64,000 bases of DNA. Source: Desulfitobacterium hafniense DCB-2 (GTDB lineage: Bacteria > Bacillota > Desulfitobacteriia > Desulfitobacteriales > Desulfitobacteriaceae). A program made the position numbers and the translations under genes. The notes below the pieces were generated by a model, which worked only from the letters and a program-made list of their open reading frames with translations, was not told the DNA's origin and ran no database searches. The first letter of the stretch is position 1. The number at the start of each line of letters is the position of its first letter. The stretch is taken from the NCBI RefSeq assembly GCF_000021925.1, contig NC_011830.1:272501-336500 (forward strand). Direction: 5' to 3'. Positions 16,338 to 24,810 of the stretch are shown one piece after another.

Positions 16338-17966
16338 ATGGCAAAATATAAACTCCCTAAGTCGGAAGAACTGTCGAAGATAGATTATAAGCCCGGCTCC
16401 ACGGAATGGATGGATACCCCTGTCACTACCCCTTTTGAACCGGGTACCTTCTGCTGGGGCGCCAAGGGCAAAAACCTGGAAACTGTAGGATTTCCCAATG
16501 CCCGGGATTGGTCTCCTGTCGATGAAGACTGGCAGCTGCCGGAGAACTGGAAATCTACAGTTATCGAAGGAATCGGTGAACGGCTTACCAAATACCGTTC
16601 CTTTAAAATCATGATGGACATCTGTGTCCGTTGTGGAGCTTGTGCTGATAAATGTCATTTCTATATTGGCTCCGGGGATCCCAAAAACATGCCGGTTCTC
16701 AGAGCAGAGCTCCTGCGTTCCGTCTATAGAAGATATTTTACCCCCTCCGGAAAATTTCTGGGGCGTCTGGCCGGTGCCAGAGACCTTACCCCAGAGGTCA
16801 TTAAAGAATGGTGGTACTATTTCTACCAATGTACAGAATGCCGGCGATGTTCCGTCTTCTGTCCCTACGGCATTGACCAGGCGGAGATCACCATCATTGG
16901 CCGGGAATTGCTGAACCTGCTGGGGCTGAACATTGACTGGATTGCCGGCCCTGTGGCCAACTGTTATATGAAGGGTAATCACTTGGGTTTGGAGCCCCAT
17001 GCTATCACCGGAAACATTGAGATGATGTGCGATGACATCGAAGACATCACAGGAGTCCGCGTCGAGCCGACCTTCAACCGCAAGGGCGCAGAGATTCTCT
17101 TTGTTACCCCTTCGGGAGACCTAATGGGGGATCCAGGCATCTACACCTGTATGGGCTATCTGATGCTCTTCCATGAATTGGGTCTGGACTATACCTGGAG
17201 CACCTATGCCTCTGAAGGAGGAAACTTTGGTTTCTTTACCTCCAACGAAATGGCCAAACGCTTAAACTCCAAGATCTATGCTGAAGCCAAACGACTTGGG
17301 GTCAAGTATATCATCGGCGGTGAGTGCGGCCATATGTGGCGGGTTGTCAATCAGTATATGGGTACTTGGAATGAGCCGGCTGATTTTCTGGAAGTTCCGG
17401 TATCTCCTATCACAGGAACCCGCTTTGATAACGCAGCTTCCACCAAAATGATTCATATCACAGAATTCACAGCAGACTTGATCAAGCATGGCAAATTGAA
17501 ACTGGACCCCAGCCGTAACGACCATCTTAAAGTTACCTATCATGACTCCTGCAATACTTCCCGCGGTATGGGACTCCTGGAGGAACCCCGCTACATTATC
17601 AACAATGTCTGCAACAACTTCTACGAAATGCCGGAAAGCACCATCCGTGAAAAGACCTTCTGCTGTGGCAGCGGTTCGGGACTCAATGCTTCCGAGAATA
17701 TGGAAGAACGTATGCGGGGCGGTTTCCCAAGAGCTAATGCCGTAAAATATGTTCAAGACAAACACGGAGTCAATATGCTAGCCAATATCTGTGCCGTGGA
17801 CAGAGCTGCTTTACCAGCCCTCATGGACTACTGGGCCCCCGGAGTGGGCGTGATCGGCGTCCATGAATTGGTGGCCAATGCCCTGGTCATGACGGGTGAG
17901 AAGGAAAGAACCACAGACCTGCGCGGCGAGGATTTACCCGAAAAGGGGGTAACAGCAGATGAGTAA
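16338..17966 (+). CDS. dsrK: DsrK, catalytic iron-sulfur subunit of DsrMKJOP
   Basis: A 542-residue HdrD-like cytosolic subunit. It carries two ferredoxin motifs (CVRCGACADKC about residues 96-106; CTECRRCSVFC about 166-176) and CCG-type elements (GGECGHMWRV, HDSCNTSRGMG, FCCGSGSGLNAS). The unusual cluster bound by these cysteines is thought to reduce the DsrC trisulfide or disulfide with electrons from DsrM. A PALMDYWAPGVGVIGVHEL end follows the family pattern. The stop overlaps dsrJ by eight bases. It is the genuine DsrK by synteny; the gene at 8388 is its paralogue. Confidence 0.95.
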   Translation: MAKYKLPKSEELSKIDYKPGSTEWMDTPVTTPFEPGTFCWGAKGKNLETVGFPNARDWSPVDEDWQLPENWKSTVIEGIGERLTKYRSFKIMMDICVRCGACADKCHFYIGSGDPKNMPVLRAELLRSVYRRYFTPSGKFLGRLAGARDLTPEVIKEWWYYFYQCTECRRCSVFCPYGIDQAEITIIGRELLNLLGLNIDWIAGPVANCYMKGNHLGLEPHAITGNIEMMCDDIEDITGVRVEPTFNRKGAEILFVTPSGDLMGDPGIYTCMGYLMLFHELGLDYTWSTYASEGGNFGFFTSNEMAKRLNSKIYAEAKRLGVKYIIGGECGHMWRVVNQYMGTWNEPADFLEVPVSPITGTRFDNAASTKMIHITEFTADLIKHGKLKLDPSRNDHLKVTYHDSCNTSRGMGLLEEPRYIINNVCNNFYEMPESTIREKTFCCGSGSGLNASENMEERMRGGFPRANAVKYVQDKHGVNMLANICAVDRAALPALMDYWAPGVGVIGVHELVANALVMTGEKERTTDLRGEDLPEKGVTADE

Positions 17967-18402
17967 GGGAGGAAAAACAATCGGTGGCCTTTTGATCTTT
18001 GTGGTTATCGCCATCATGCCCTTCCTTTATAATATGGGCAAGGCGGATGCCAAGCCGGAGATCAATACGGATACCCCGGTGATACGGGAACTAGGGGCTA
18101 CTCAGTGCATTGAAGGCACCGAATATATGAGAGAAAACCATATGCACCTCTTGTTGGAATGGCGGGATGCTGTCGTTCGCGAAGGCAAAACAACCTACAC
18201 CAACAGCCAGGGAGAACAATTTGAAATGAGTCTCCAAAATACCTGCTTAAACTGTCATAACGATACGCCCGAAACAGTTTACTACACAGCCGAAACAGCC
18301 AATCAGGGAGATAACCAGTTCTGCTACTCCTGCCATAATTATGCAGCAGTAGAGCCTGATTGCTGGGCTTGCCATGCCGGGCCAAGGGAGGCAGAGAAAT
18401 GA
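17959..18402 (+). CDS. dsrJ: DsrJ, triheme cytochrome c
   Basis: A 147-residue cytochrome c anchored by an uncleaved N-terminal segment (about residues 8-26) with its domain outside the membrane. Three heme-attachment motifs are visible: CLNCH, CYSCH and CWACH. The conserved cysteine of the family that can act as the unusual His/Cys axial ligand is in GATQCIEG (about residue 50). DsrJ is the extracytoplasmic electron carrier of the DsrMKJOP complex. ATG 17959 overlaps dsrK; its stop overlaps the dsrO ATG (ATGA). Confidence 0.94.
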   Translation: MSKGGKTIGGLLIFVVIAIMPFLYNMGKADAKPEINTDTPVIRELGATQCIEGTEYMRENHMHLLLEWRDAVVREGKTTYTNSQGEQFEMSLQNTCLNCHNDTPETVYYTAETANQGDNQFCYSCHNYAAVEPDCWACHAGPREAEK

Positions 18403-19193
18403 GCATCAATCGAAGAGAGTTTTTGAAAAAAGCTGGAGTCATTGCTGCCTTAGGGCTGGGGGGAGCAGTTACCCTCGATGCCTTTGAACTTTTGGAACCC
18501 CTTAAAGCAGCGGACTTTACCAGCGAAAACAAATTAGCAGCTCAGCGCTGGGCCATGGTCATCGATATGAGCAAGCTCAGCCAGGCGGATATCGATGAAA
18601 TTATTAAAGGCTGTCACGAGCTTCATAACGTCCCTGATATGGGGAATGAAAAAGATGAAATCAAGTGGATCTGGACAGATACCTATGAACATGTTTTCCC
18701 TGGGGATGAAAACCATTACCTGGATGAGAAAACCAAGACCATGCCTTTCCTGACCCTATGCAATCACTGTGACCATCCGCCTTGTGTCCGGGTCTGTCCT
18801 ACCCAGGCTACCTTCAGAAGAGAAGATGGGGTTGTAGGAATGGATATGCACCGCTGTATCGGCTGCCGGTTCTGCATGGCCGCCTGTCCCTATGGAGCAC
18901 GCAGTTTCAACTACTGGGATCCCAAACCTCATCTTGCCAAGATCAATCCGGAATATCCTCACCGCTCCAAAGGGGTCGTAGAAAAATGTACCTTCTGTAT
19001 GGATCGTCTGGATCAAGGGCTGGCGCCTGTCTGTGTGGAGAAGTCCAAAGGAGCGATTGTCTATGGCGACCTGGAGGATCCCAATTCCGCAGTGAGAAAA
19101 GTATTAAGCACCCATTACTCCATTCGGCGTAAGCCTGAATTGGGCTCACAGCCCAGTGTCTATTATCTGATCGGGGGTGAGGAGCGTGCTTGA
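18399..19193 (+). CDS. dsrO: DsrO, Tat-exported ferredoxin-like subunit
   Basis: A 264-residue extracytoplasmic iron-sulfur protein. The N-terminus has a twin-arginine signal (NRREFLKK, residues 4-11, followed by a hydrophobic run). It carries the four-cysteine groups of DmsB/HybA-like proteins (CNHCDHPPCVRVCP, CIGCRFCMAACPYG, CTFCMDRLDQGLAPVC). I start at ATG 18399, which overlaps the dsrJ stop and follows GGGAGG by about eight bases; longer frames would place the Tat motif internally. DsrO passes electrons between DsrJ and DsrP. The dsrP frame overlaps its 3' end. Confidence 0.94.
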   Translation: MSINRREFLKKAGVIAALGLGGAVTLDAFELLEPLKAADFTSENKLAAQRWAMVIDMSKLSQADIDEIIKGCHELHNVPDMGNEKDEIKWIWTDTYEHVFPGDENHYLDEKTKTMPFLTLCNHCDHPPCVRVCPTQATFRREDGVVGMDMHRCIGCRFCMAACPYGARSFNYWDPKPHLAKINPEYPHRSKGVVEKCTFCMDRLDQGLAPVCVEKSKGAIVYGDLEDPNSAVRKVLSTHYSIRRKPELGSQPSVYYLIGGEERA

Positions 19194-20337
19194 GAAATCC
19201 TTATCCGGCAGTAAAAGATATTGGCTATGGGTCGGTTTCTTACTTGTAGTTATCTTGGGTGGATTTCTGGCTTACCTGAGGCAGTATAACGAGGGCTTGG
19301 GAGTCACCGGCATGAGCAGGGATGTCAGCTGGGGCCTCTACATTTCCCAATTTACCTTTTTGGTAGGAGTCGCGGCTTCGGCAGTGATGGTGGCCATTCC
19401 CTATTACCTGCATAACTACAAGAAGTTTGGCAAAATCGTCATCCTCGGAGAATTCCTGGCGGTTCCTTCCGTCATCATGTGTATCCTGTTCATTTTCGTG
19501 GACGTAGGACGCCCTGACAGAATTCTGAACGTCCTGCTGCATCCCACACCCCATTCCGTAATGTTCTGGGATATGTGTGTATTATGCGGCTATCTGCTCC
19601 TCAACCTGGTGATTGGCTGGACCGCATTAGGCTCGGAACGCAAAGGATTTCCCCCTCCGGCTTGGGTTAAGCCTCTGATTTATCTCTCCATTCCCTGGGC
19701 GGTCAGTATTCATACCGTAACAGCTTTCCTTTATTCCGGGATGCCGGGAAGACATCTTTGGCTTACAGCCATCATGGCGGCCCGCTTCTTAGCCTCAGCT
19801 TTTGCGGCAGGACCTGCTTTGCTGATTCTTCTCTGCATGATTGTCCGCAAGGTGAGCACCTTTGACCCAGGAAAGGAAGCCATACAATCCTTAGCTAAAA
19901 TTGTCACCTATGCGATGATTGCCAATGTATTTTTCTACATCCTGGAGTTTTTCACCGCATTTTACAGCAATATTCCCGGACACATGCATCCCCTGCAATA
20001 CCTTTTCGCAGGCCTGCACGGGCATGGTCAATTGGTGCCCTTTATGTGGGTTGCCGTTGTTCTGGCCTTTGTGGGGATCTTCTTACTGGTTGTCCCCAAA
20101 TTCCGGCGCAACGAAAAAATCTTACCCTTCGCTCTGCTCTCTGTCTTCATAGCGGCTTGGATCGATAAAGGGTTAGGCTTGGTCTTAGGCGGATTTGTTC
20201 CTACCCCATTAGAACATGTGGTGGAATACACCCCGACGGCCACAGAACTGGCGGTTACTCTTATGGTATACGCCATTGGTGCCTTGCTGATCACGATCCT
20301 TTACAAAGTCGTCATTGGTGTCAGAGAAGAGATATAA
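19177..20337 (+). CDS. dsrP: DsrP, NrfD-type membrane subunit
   Basis: A 386-residue NrfD-family membrane protein with about ten hydrophobic segments, the quinone-interacting subunit of the periplasmic side of DsrMKJOP. Conserved features include GMSRDVSWGLYISQF near the N-terminus and the SGMPGRHLWLTAIMAARFLASAF region. The start is uncertain: GTG 19177 gives 386 residues, and GTG 19186 is an alternative three codons later. Either overlaps the end of dsrO, so translation is coupled. dsrC follows after 46 bases with its own strong ribosome site. Confidence 0.93.
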   Translation: MRSVLEKSLSGSKRYWLWVGFLLVVILGGFLAYLRQYNEGLGVTGMSRDVSWGLYISQFTFLVGVAASAVMVAIPYYLHNYKKFGKIVILGEFLAVPSVIMCILFIFVDVGRPDRILNVLLHPTPHSVMFWDMCVLCGYLLLNLVIGWTALGSERKGFPPPAWVKPLIYLSIPWAVSIHTVTAFLYSGMPGRHLWLTAIMAARFLASAFAAGPALLILLCMIVRKVSTFDPGKEAIQSLAKIVTYAMIANVFFYILEFFTAFYSNIPGHMHPLQYLFAGLHGHGQLVPFMWVAVVLAFVGIFLLVVPKFRRNEKILPFALLSVFIAAWIDKGLGLVLGGFVPTPLEHVVEYTPTATELAVTLMVYAIGALLITILYKVVIGVREEI

Positions 20338-20383
20338 TGTTTTCTCAAAAAAACTCAAATAAAGAACAAGGAGGAATTTTAAA

Positions 20384-20701
20384 ATGGCTGAATTAGTAGT
20401 AAATGGAGTGTCCTACGAACTCGATGAAGACGGCTTCTTAGAAGATGCTGCTGAATGGAATGAGGACGTAGCCAAAGCTTTGGCTCCTAACGAAGATGTA
20501 GAAGAACTTACCGAAGAGCACTGGAGGGTGATTAATTACCTCCGCGACTATTATGATCAATATGGGGTAGCTCCTATGGTTCGTAAGCTGCTCAAAGATA
20601 CCGGCTACGATCAAAAAACCATCTACAATCTGTTCCCAACCGGCCCTGGAAAAGGCGCCTGTAAAATTGCCGGACTTCCCAAACCTACCGGCTGCGTATA
20701 A
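20384..20701 (+). CDS. dsrC: DsrC, sulfur-carrying substrate protein of sulfite reductase
   Basis: A 105-residue protein whose flexible C-terminal arm carries both redox cysteines: C93 (KGACKIAG) and the penultimate C104 (TGCV). In the characterised mechanism DsrAB loads the sulfite sulfur onto DsrC as a trisulfide between these cysteines, and DsrK reduces it. With both cysteines this is a true DsrC, not a TusE-like or single-Cys paralogue. The ribosome site is AAGGAGG. Being last of the membrane-complex genes, followed by a GC-rich hairpin at 20714-20760, it may accumulate as a stable separate mRNA, matching the high DsrC abundance known in sulfite reducers. Confidence 0.97.
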   Translation: MAELVVNGVSYELDEDGFLEDAAEWNEDVAKALAPNEDVEELTEEHWRVINYLRDYYDQYGVAPMVRKLLKDTGYDQKTIYNLFPTGPGKGACKIAGLPKPTGCV

Positions 20702-20713
20702 TACTGAACCAAC

Positions 20714-20760
20714 CCGCCCCAGGCCACCTGCCTCTATAGGAGGCGGGTGCCACAGGGCGG
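20714..20760 (+). terminator. GC-rich intercistronic stem-loop after dsrC
   Basis: An inner stem CACCTGCCTC (20725-20734) pairs with GAGGCGGGTG (20740-20749, one G-T pair) around a tight loop; an outer stem CCGCCC (20714-20719) pairs with GGGCGG (20755-20760). No T-tract follows. It is better read as an RNA processing or stability element, or partial terminator, than a full terminator. Confidence 0.6.
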
Positions 20761-20840
20761 CTAAGCCCAGTCGCGTTCAATCTAGGGTCGACTTTGCCCT
20801 GGACACCTTAGGCTCCGGTAATAAGGAAAGGATGAGAGCA

Positions 20841-22310
20841 ATGACCACCAATCATGAAAATCAGCAAATGAGTACTCTCAGCACCCCTCGTTTGGTTATC
20901 GGAGCCCCTCAAGGGCGAAGCGGCAAAACAACCTTTACCCTTGGTCTGCTGCGTGCTCTGAGCCGACAAGGCCTTCCGGTTCAGCCTTATAAAAAAGGTC
21001 CGGACTACATCGATACCAGCTGGCATACTGCGGCCGCCGGCAGAGTATCCCGTAACCTTGATTCCTTTATGATGAGTCAGGAAGATATTTGTCGCTCCCT
21101 TGCACAGCACTCTCAAGACTGTCAATTCAGTCTCATTGAGGGTGCTATGGGACTTTTTGACGGCTTAGATATCAATGGCAGTGCTTCAACGGCTGAGATA
21201 GCTAAAATAACATCATCTCCAGTCTTGCTTGTTCTCGATGCAACCCGAATTACCCGCAGCTTAGGGGCTATTGTCATGGGATGCCAACACTTTGATCCCA
21301 ATATTAATATTGTAGGCGTGGTGTTGAATAAAATAGCCCGTGCCCGACATGAGAAATTGGCCAGAGAAACTATCGAACAATACTGTCGGATTCCGGTGGT
21401 TGGGGCGATCCCTAAGGATTCAAGAATTTTGATTCCGGATCGTCATCTGGGGCTGGTCACCAACGGTGAATGGTCTGAAACCGATACTTTTCTGGATAAT
21501 CTTGCCGATGTGGTTAGCGAAAATGTAGACATAGCTAAAATTATGGAGCTGGCACAGACTGCTGCGCCTCTTTCTTACTCAACTCCGACTAAGTTTTCTG
21601 TATCTCAGGGATATCCTCTTAAGACAAAACCTCCTGCACCGCGTATCGGAGTGATCCGCGATGCGGCCTTTTCCTTTTATTATCCGGAAAACTTGGCTGT
21701 CCTTGAGTCTAAAGGAGCAGAATTAGTGACCATCAGTGCCCTCGCTCACCAGCATTTACCTAAGGATCTTGACGCTCTGTATATTGGGGGAGGCTTTCCC
21801 GAAGTGTTTGCTGAGCAATTGGCCAACAACAGGACTCTCCGCCAGGAGATACGCTTAGCGGGAGAGGACGGCTTACCGATCTATGCTGAGTGCGGCGGAC
21901 TTATGTTTTTAGGGAGATCCATTATAACCGGTGATGGTTCCTACGACATGGTAGGATTGCTGCCTTTGGATACCAGGATGGAGAAGAAACCCCAAGGGCA
22001 TGGCTATACCGTGATGAAAGTTCTGGAAAACAATCCCTGGTTCCGTCAACCCAAGATTCGTGGACATGAGTTCCATAATTCCAGTGTGCTTAACCTGGAT
22101 CGAACGAAGATTGAGTTTGGTTTTGAAGTGGAGCGGGGGCACGGTATCGACGGCAAGTATGAGGGGATATGCTATAAGGGTGTAATGGCTGCTTATAATC
22201 ATATTCATGCCCTGGGTTCTCCTGATTGGGCGGAATGTATGGTGAAGCTTGCCACCCAGTACAAAGAACGACGATCGAAGATGGTTTTCGAACTATTTAA
22301 AAGCAGCTGA
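20841..22310 (+). CDS. dsrN: DsrN, cobyrinate a,c-diamide synthase-like siroheme amidase
   Basis: A 489-residue CobB/CbiA-family enzyme: an N-terminal ATP-binding P-loop domain (GAPQGRSGKTTF, residues 21-32) and a C-terminal glutamine amidotransferase domain with nucleophile Cys in YAECGGLM and the family GGFPE loop. CbiA uses ATP and glutamine to amidate cobyrinate; in dsr operons the homologue DsrN is proposed to make siroheme amide for DsrAB. The location right after dsrC favours DsrN. The alternative, a genuine cobalamin enzyme, cannot be excluded since this organism uses B12 (NrdJ). The open frame extends upstream to 20667, overlapping dsrC; I take ATG 20841 (ATG 20832 is also possible). 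Confidence 0.85.
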   Translation: MTTNHENQQMSTLSTPRLVIGAPQGRSGKTTFTLGLLRALSRQGLPVQPYKKGPDYIDTSWHTAAAGRVSRNLDSFMMSQEDICRSLAQHSQDCQFSLIEGAMGLFDGLDINGSASTAEIAKITSSPVLLVLDATRITRSLGAIVMGCQHFDPNINIVGVVLNKIARARHEKLARETIEQYCRIPVVGAIPKDSRILIPDRHLGLVTNGEWSETDTFLDNLADVVSENVDIAKIMELAQTAAPLSYSTPTKFSVSQGYPLKTKPPAPRIGVIRDAAFSFYYPENLAVLESKGAELVTISALAHQHLPKDLDALYIGGGFPEVFAEQLANNRTLRQEIRLAGEDGLPIYAECGGLMFLGRSIITGDGSYDMVGLLPLDTRMEKKPQGHGYTVMKVLENNPWFRQPKIRGHEFHNSSVLNLDRTKIEFGFEVERGHGIDGKYEGICYKGVMAAYNHIHALGSPDWAECMVKLATQYKERRSKMVFELFKSS

Positions 22311-22354
22311 TTCCTCTTTTATTGCCGATAAGATGTTCTAATAGTCTAGAAATG

Positions 22355-22393
22355 AAGAGCCATCTCTTTGTTACGGAAGAGATGGCCCTTTTT
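22355..22393 (+). terminator. Rho-independent terminator ending the dsr block
   Basis: GCCATCTCTT and AAGAGATGGC form a ten-base stem followed by CCTTTTT. Confidence 0.85.
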
Positions 22394-22424
22394 GGTAAAT
22401 CGTGTGATATGTGAAAAAAGTCGG

Positions 22425-22480
22425 TTATGACAAGGTAATTGTGTTATAATGAACTTGTCATAAAAATTCTAAATGACAAG
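22425..22480 (+). promoter_or_regulatory. LysR promoter with symmetric operator
   Basis: TTATGACAAG (22425-22434) and its exact inverse CTTGTCATAA (22454-22463) flank an extended -10 box (TG-N-TATAAT, 22442-22450). A third copy ATGACAAG occurs at 22473-22480. A LysR-type protein bound to these arms would control its own promoter. Confidence 0.65.
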
Positions 22481-22508
22481 GTCTTTTGTGGGAAAGGAGC
22501 GGAGACTT

Positions 22509-23477
22509 TTGTTTGAACAGCAGTTTGTCGTCTTTAAAGAAGTCGCGGATACGAAGAACATTACCCTGGCTGCGAAGCGCCTGCATATGAGCCAACCCAG
22601 CATCAGCCTGCAGATTCAGAATATGGAGAACCTCTATGGCGCCCGTTTCTTTAATAGAACCAATAAAGGTGTTACCCTAACCAAAGCAGGAGAAGTTTTT
22701 TATGATCATGTGAATAATATACTAAATATTCTCACCGTTGCCCAACAACAAATCAGTGTATTAACTGAGGATCAAAGAGCACTCATTTATATCGGGGCTA
22801 CCTTGACCATTGGTGAATATATTCTGCCGAATATTTTAGCGTATTTGTATAAGATTCGCCCCGATGTGGACTTTAAGGTGAAAATCGCCAATACGGAGAC
22901 TATATCCCAGGAAGTGATCGAAAAACGCATTCATATCGGACTTATTGAGGGGCCGGCACCTCGTAATAAAGAAATTGTCGTTGAAAAGTTTTGGCAGGAT
23001 GAGCTGGTAGTGGTTGTTCCCTCCTTCCACCCCTGGGCCGCCCGCCACAGTATTACTTTGGCCGAACTGGCCAAGGAGCGGCTCATCATGAGGGAAGAAG
23101 GCTCAGGTACACGCAAAGTTACCGAACTGGCCCTCAAGGAAATGGGCCTTGACCTCTCTCAGATCAACGTGACCATGGAACTGGGCAGCACTCAGGCTAT
23201 CAAGAAAGTTGTGGCTGCCGGTATCGGCATTACCATCATTTCATCCCTGACAGTGAGCCGGGAATGTGAAAATGGCTTATTTAAGGTTTTGAAGGTCCAG
23301 GACTCACCTGTGTATCGGCCCTTGAATATGTTAACACTTGCTCATACTACCCAAACTAAGGATGAGCGCTTTCTCATCAGCATGCTGCATGATCGGGATC
23401 TCCTTGAGGCTATCATCAATGGCAACTGTGAAGATGATAAGGAGCTTTATCCCTGCGGCGACTGTCTGGAAGCATAG
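22509..23477 (+). CDS. LysR family transcriptional regulator
   Basis: A 322-residue LysR-type regulator: winged HTH at residues 1-60 (ITLAAKRLHMSQPSISLQIQ) and a periplasmic-binding-protein-like effector domain from about residue 90. I choose TTG 22509 because AAAGGAGCGGAG lies directly upstream and the resulting protein begins MFEQQFVVFKEVADTKN, the normal distance to the HTH. The earlier ATG 22473 has no ribosome site and lies in an operator repeat. The regulator is closest in general look to CysL/CysB-type proteins of sulfur metabolism, but the effector is unknown. It lies directly after the dsr block and 47 bases before a nitrilase-family gene in the same direction. Confidence 0.85.
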   Translation: MFEQQFVVFKEVADTKNITLAAKRLHMSQPSISLQIQNMENLYGARFFNRTNKGVTLTKAGEVFYDHVNNILNILTVAQQQISVLTEDQRALIYIGATLTIGEYILPNILAYLYKIRPDVDFKVKIANTETISQEVIEKRIHIGLIEGPAPRNKEIVVEKFWQDELVVVVPSFHPWAARHSITLAELAKERLIMREEGSGTRKVTELALKEMGLDLSQINVTMELGSTQAIKKVVAAGIGITIISSLTVSRECENGLFKVLKVQDSPVYRPLNMLTLAHTTQTKDERFLISMLHDRDLLEAIINGNCEDDKELYPCGDCLEA

Positions 23478-23524
23478 AGGGGGGAGCCGCTGGGAGATAA
23501 ACATCGTTGGAAAGGAATTGGAAC

Positions 23525-24394
23525 ATGTTACAGGATATTCGGATTGGACTTGCTCAATTCGAAGCTAAAGTAGGAGATACTGAGAGAAACCTGCAGGAGA
23601 TTATCCGGACCGCGGAAGTTGCTTCCTCCCAAGGGGTCAGCCTCTTATGTTACCCTGAGTGTGCACTCCATGGTTACTCTCCTAAAGATGCCTCGGAAAT
23701 TGCGGACCCATTGGATAGCATGGCCGTAGCCCGTCTCAGGGAGTGTGCCCGTGATCTTGGCCTCATCTTGCTTGTGGGGATGGTTGAAAAGTCTCCGGAA
23801 GGGAAGAAGCCCTATATTTCGCAATTGATTGTGTTTCCGGATCGTGAGCCGGAGGTTTATCGTAAAGTCCATCTTGGCCGCATTGAGCAGCATTATTTTA
23901 CGGCGGGGGACTCTTTCCCTATCTTTGCAGCCGGTGGAGTTAAGTTTTCCATAGGTATATGCTGGGATTGGCATTTTCCGGAACTCTCAGCCATCTGTTC
24001 TTTAAAAGGAGCAGAAATTCAATTTGCCCCCCATGCTTCCCCTGTAGTTTCCGGGGATCGGAAAGAGATCTGGAAGAGGTATCTGGGAGCCCGGGCTTAT
24101 GACAATTCAGTCTATCTTTGCGCCTGCAATCTTGTGGGCACCAACAACAGAGATAAAGAGTTCAGCGGCGGGATTTTGGTTTTTGGCCCTAAAGGAGAAG
24201 TATTAGCTGAAAATCAAGACACTCAGGAGCAATTATTTGTCGTTGACCTTCCAGCCAAGCCGATTAATACCTTAAGAAGTCCGAAACGGCAGTCTATGCG
24301 GGATACTTTTTTCTTGGCGGACCGCCGGAAAGAGCTTTACAAAGAGCTGTTAGAGCTTGAAATAGAAAAGATGCCTCAGATGTCTCATGACTGA
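23525..24394 (+). CDS. Nitrilase-superfamily amidohydrolase (carbon-nitrogen hydrolase)
   Basis: A 289-residue enzyme with the complete nitrilase triad: E45 (LCYPECALHG), K114 (YRKVHLG) and C146 (GICWDWHFPE). The superfamily hydrolyses C-N bonds of nitriles, amides, carbamoyl groups or N-acyl chains via a cysteine thioester. The length and the aliphatic-amidase-like surroundings fit a small cytosolic amidase, but the substrate is not readable. ATG 23525 has GGAAAGGA eight bases upstream; a TTG at 23507 without a ribosome site would add six residues. It is co-directional with the LysR gene and ends in a strong terminator, so both probably form one transcript. Confidence 0.85.
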   Translation: MLQDIRIGLAQFEAKVGDTERNLQEIIRTAEVASSQGVSLLCYPECALHGYSPKDASEIADPLDSMAVARLRECARDLGLILLVGMVEKSPEGKKPYISQLIVFPDREPEVYRKVHLGRIEQHYFTAGDSFPIFAAGGVKFSIGICWDWHFPELSAICSLKGAEIQFAPHASPVVSGDRKEIWKRYLGARAYDNSVYLCACNLVGTNNRDKEFSGGILVFGPKGEVLAENQDTQEQLFVVDLPAKPINTLRSPKRQSMRDTFFLADRRKELYKELLELEIEKMPQMSHD

Positions 24395-24414
24395 AAAAGC
24401 TGGCTGATATAATC

Positions 24415-24470
24415 AAGGAGCTGCGGAGAGAGAACCTTAAGTTCACCTTTCCGCAGCTCCTTCGTTTTTT
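24415..24470. terminator. Bidirectional terminator
   Basis: AAGGAGCTGCGGA pairs with TCCGCAGCTCCTT around a 22-base loop and runs into CGTTTTTT on the plus strand. It lies between the convergent nitrilase gene and the small minus-strand gene. Confidence 0.85.
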
Positions 24471-24487
24471 GGACCGGAAAGGGACGT

Positions 24488-24631
24488 TTAACCCTTGCCT
24501 TGCAATGCCTGGTCCTTGGACAAACCGTGCCCATCCCGGGAATCCATGCTGGGCGCCTTATCCGGTTTATGGTTCTGAGCAGGTTTCGTATCCGGGTTAG
24601 CCGGTTTATCCGGAAACTTTTTTTCCACCAT
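24488..24631 (-). CDS. Small hydrophilic protein, unknown function
   Basis: A 47-codon gene on the minus strand. The ATG at 24631 is ten bases after AAAGGAG. The product is very hydrophilic and rich in Pro, Asp and Lys, with repeated PDKPA-type elements (KFPDKPANPDTKPAQN, HKPDKAPS). It is probably disordered, like small acid-soluble or stress-related peptides of spore formers; this comparison is only about composition. It stops just before the shared terminator at 24415-24470. The overlapping longer frame on the same strand lacks protein-like features. Confidence 0.55.
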   Translation of the reverse strand: MVEKKFPDKPANPDTKPAQNHKPDKAPSMDSRDGHGLSKDQALQGKG

Positions 24632-24810
24632 AAGGCCATATCTCCTTTCATTCTGCGAAGGATACCAAGTATCCTTGATAGTTTGCCCTGGGTCTGGAAA
24701 TCCATGTTGGCATGGAATAAATTATTATGGACAAGTCCATACGCAAGAGAGTGAAGAGGGACGAGTGACATAAAAAGGGGGCAATAAGTAAAAAAGGAGA
24801 ATTCAGAGTT

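Noticed and set aside
20701..20840. Cobalamin riboswitch before the CbiA-like gene
   Set aside because: The GC-rich structure contains GCCACAGGG but no B12-box consensus (GCCACTG with its conserved surroundings), and the fold is explained by a simple nested hairpin.
7455..22310. Complete sulfate reduction pathway
   Set aside because: sat, aprAB and qmo genes are not in the window; the genes seen support sulfite reduction only.
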